This document shows positions 6,451-6,470 of a stretch of DNA of 6,470 nt, one piece after another (position 1 is the first letter of the stretch; the number at the start of each line of letters is the position of its first letter). Location of the stretch: contig CAKQSB010000031.1 of the NCBI GenBank assembly GCA_934271735.1, forward strand, positions 1 to 6,470, in the 5' to 3' direction. Source of the DNA: an uncultured Clostridia bacterium (GTDB lineage Bacteria; Bacillota; Clostridia; Christensenellales; Borkfalkiaceae). Below the pieces are notes generated by a model. The model was not told the DNA's origin, made no database searches, and was given only the letters and a program-made list of their open reading frames with translations. A program made the position numbers and the translations under genes.

Positions 6451-6470
6451 CCGTAGAGCTTTACTGTAGC

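Overview
The window looks like a piece of a Bacillota (probably clostridial) chromosome of moderate GC. The evidence is an Opp-type peptide transporter gene end, a DUF3899-like small membrane protein, a PgcA-type phosphoglucomutase, strong sigma-A-like promoters with 17-bp spacers, AGGTGA/GGGGAG ribosome binding sites, and 23S rRNA sequence of clostridial character. An uncultured gut clostridial lineage (Christensenellales-like) is a guess from codon style only.

Layout. 1-426 is the 3' part of an oligopeptide ABC transporter ATPase gene (OppF-like), followed after 17 bp by a small three-helix membrane protein gene (444-941); the two are probably the end of one operon. A bidirectional intrinsic terminator (1011-1049) separates them from a convergent gene for a membrane-anchored family 2 glycosyltransferase (1070-2053, minus). 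The glycosyltransferase and pgcA (2341-4077, plus) are transcribed divergently from two well-formed promoters 84 bp apart. Both leaders carry a stem-loop just before the ribosome binding site, and the pgcA promoter carries operator-like inverted repeats. A metabolic link is plausible: the mutase supplies glucose-1-phosphate for sugar nucleotides and the glycosyltransferase would use a sugar nucleotide to load a polyprenyl phosphate. This is inference.

From about 4066 to the right edge lies an rRNA transcription unit: an A-tract UP-like element, a strong promoter (4106-4134), a roughly 235-nt structured leader and the first ~2,094 nt of 23S rRNA, up to just past the E. coli 2058/2059 region. 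No 16S rRNA or tRNA lies between pgcA and 23S, and the promoter is close to the 23S gene. The 23S gene therefore appears to be a separate transcription unit, unlinked from 16S, although its leader still contains a motif typical of Bacillota 16S-23S spacers. This is the most unusual thing in the window. I found no sign of a new defence, mobile or biosynthetic system. All open frames inside the 23S gene are spurious.
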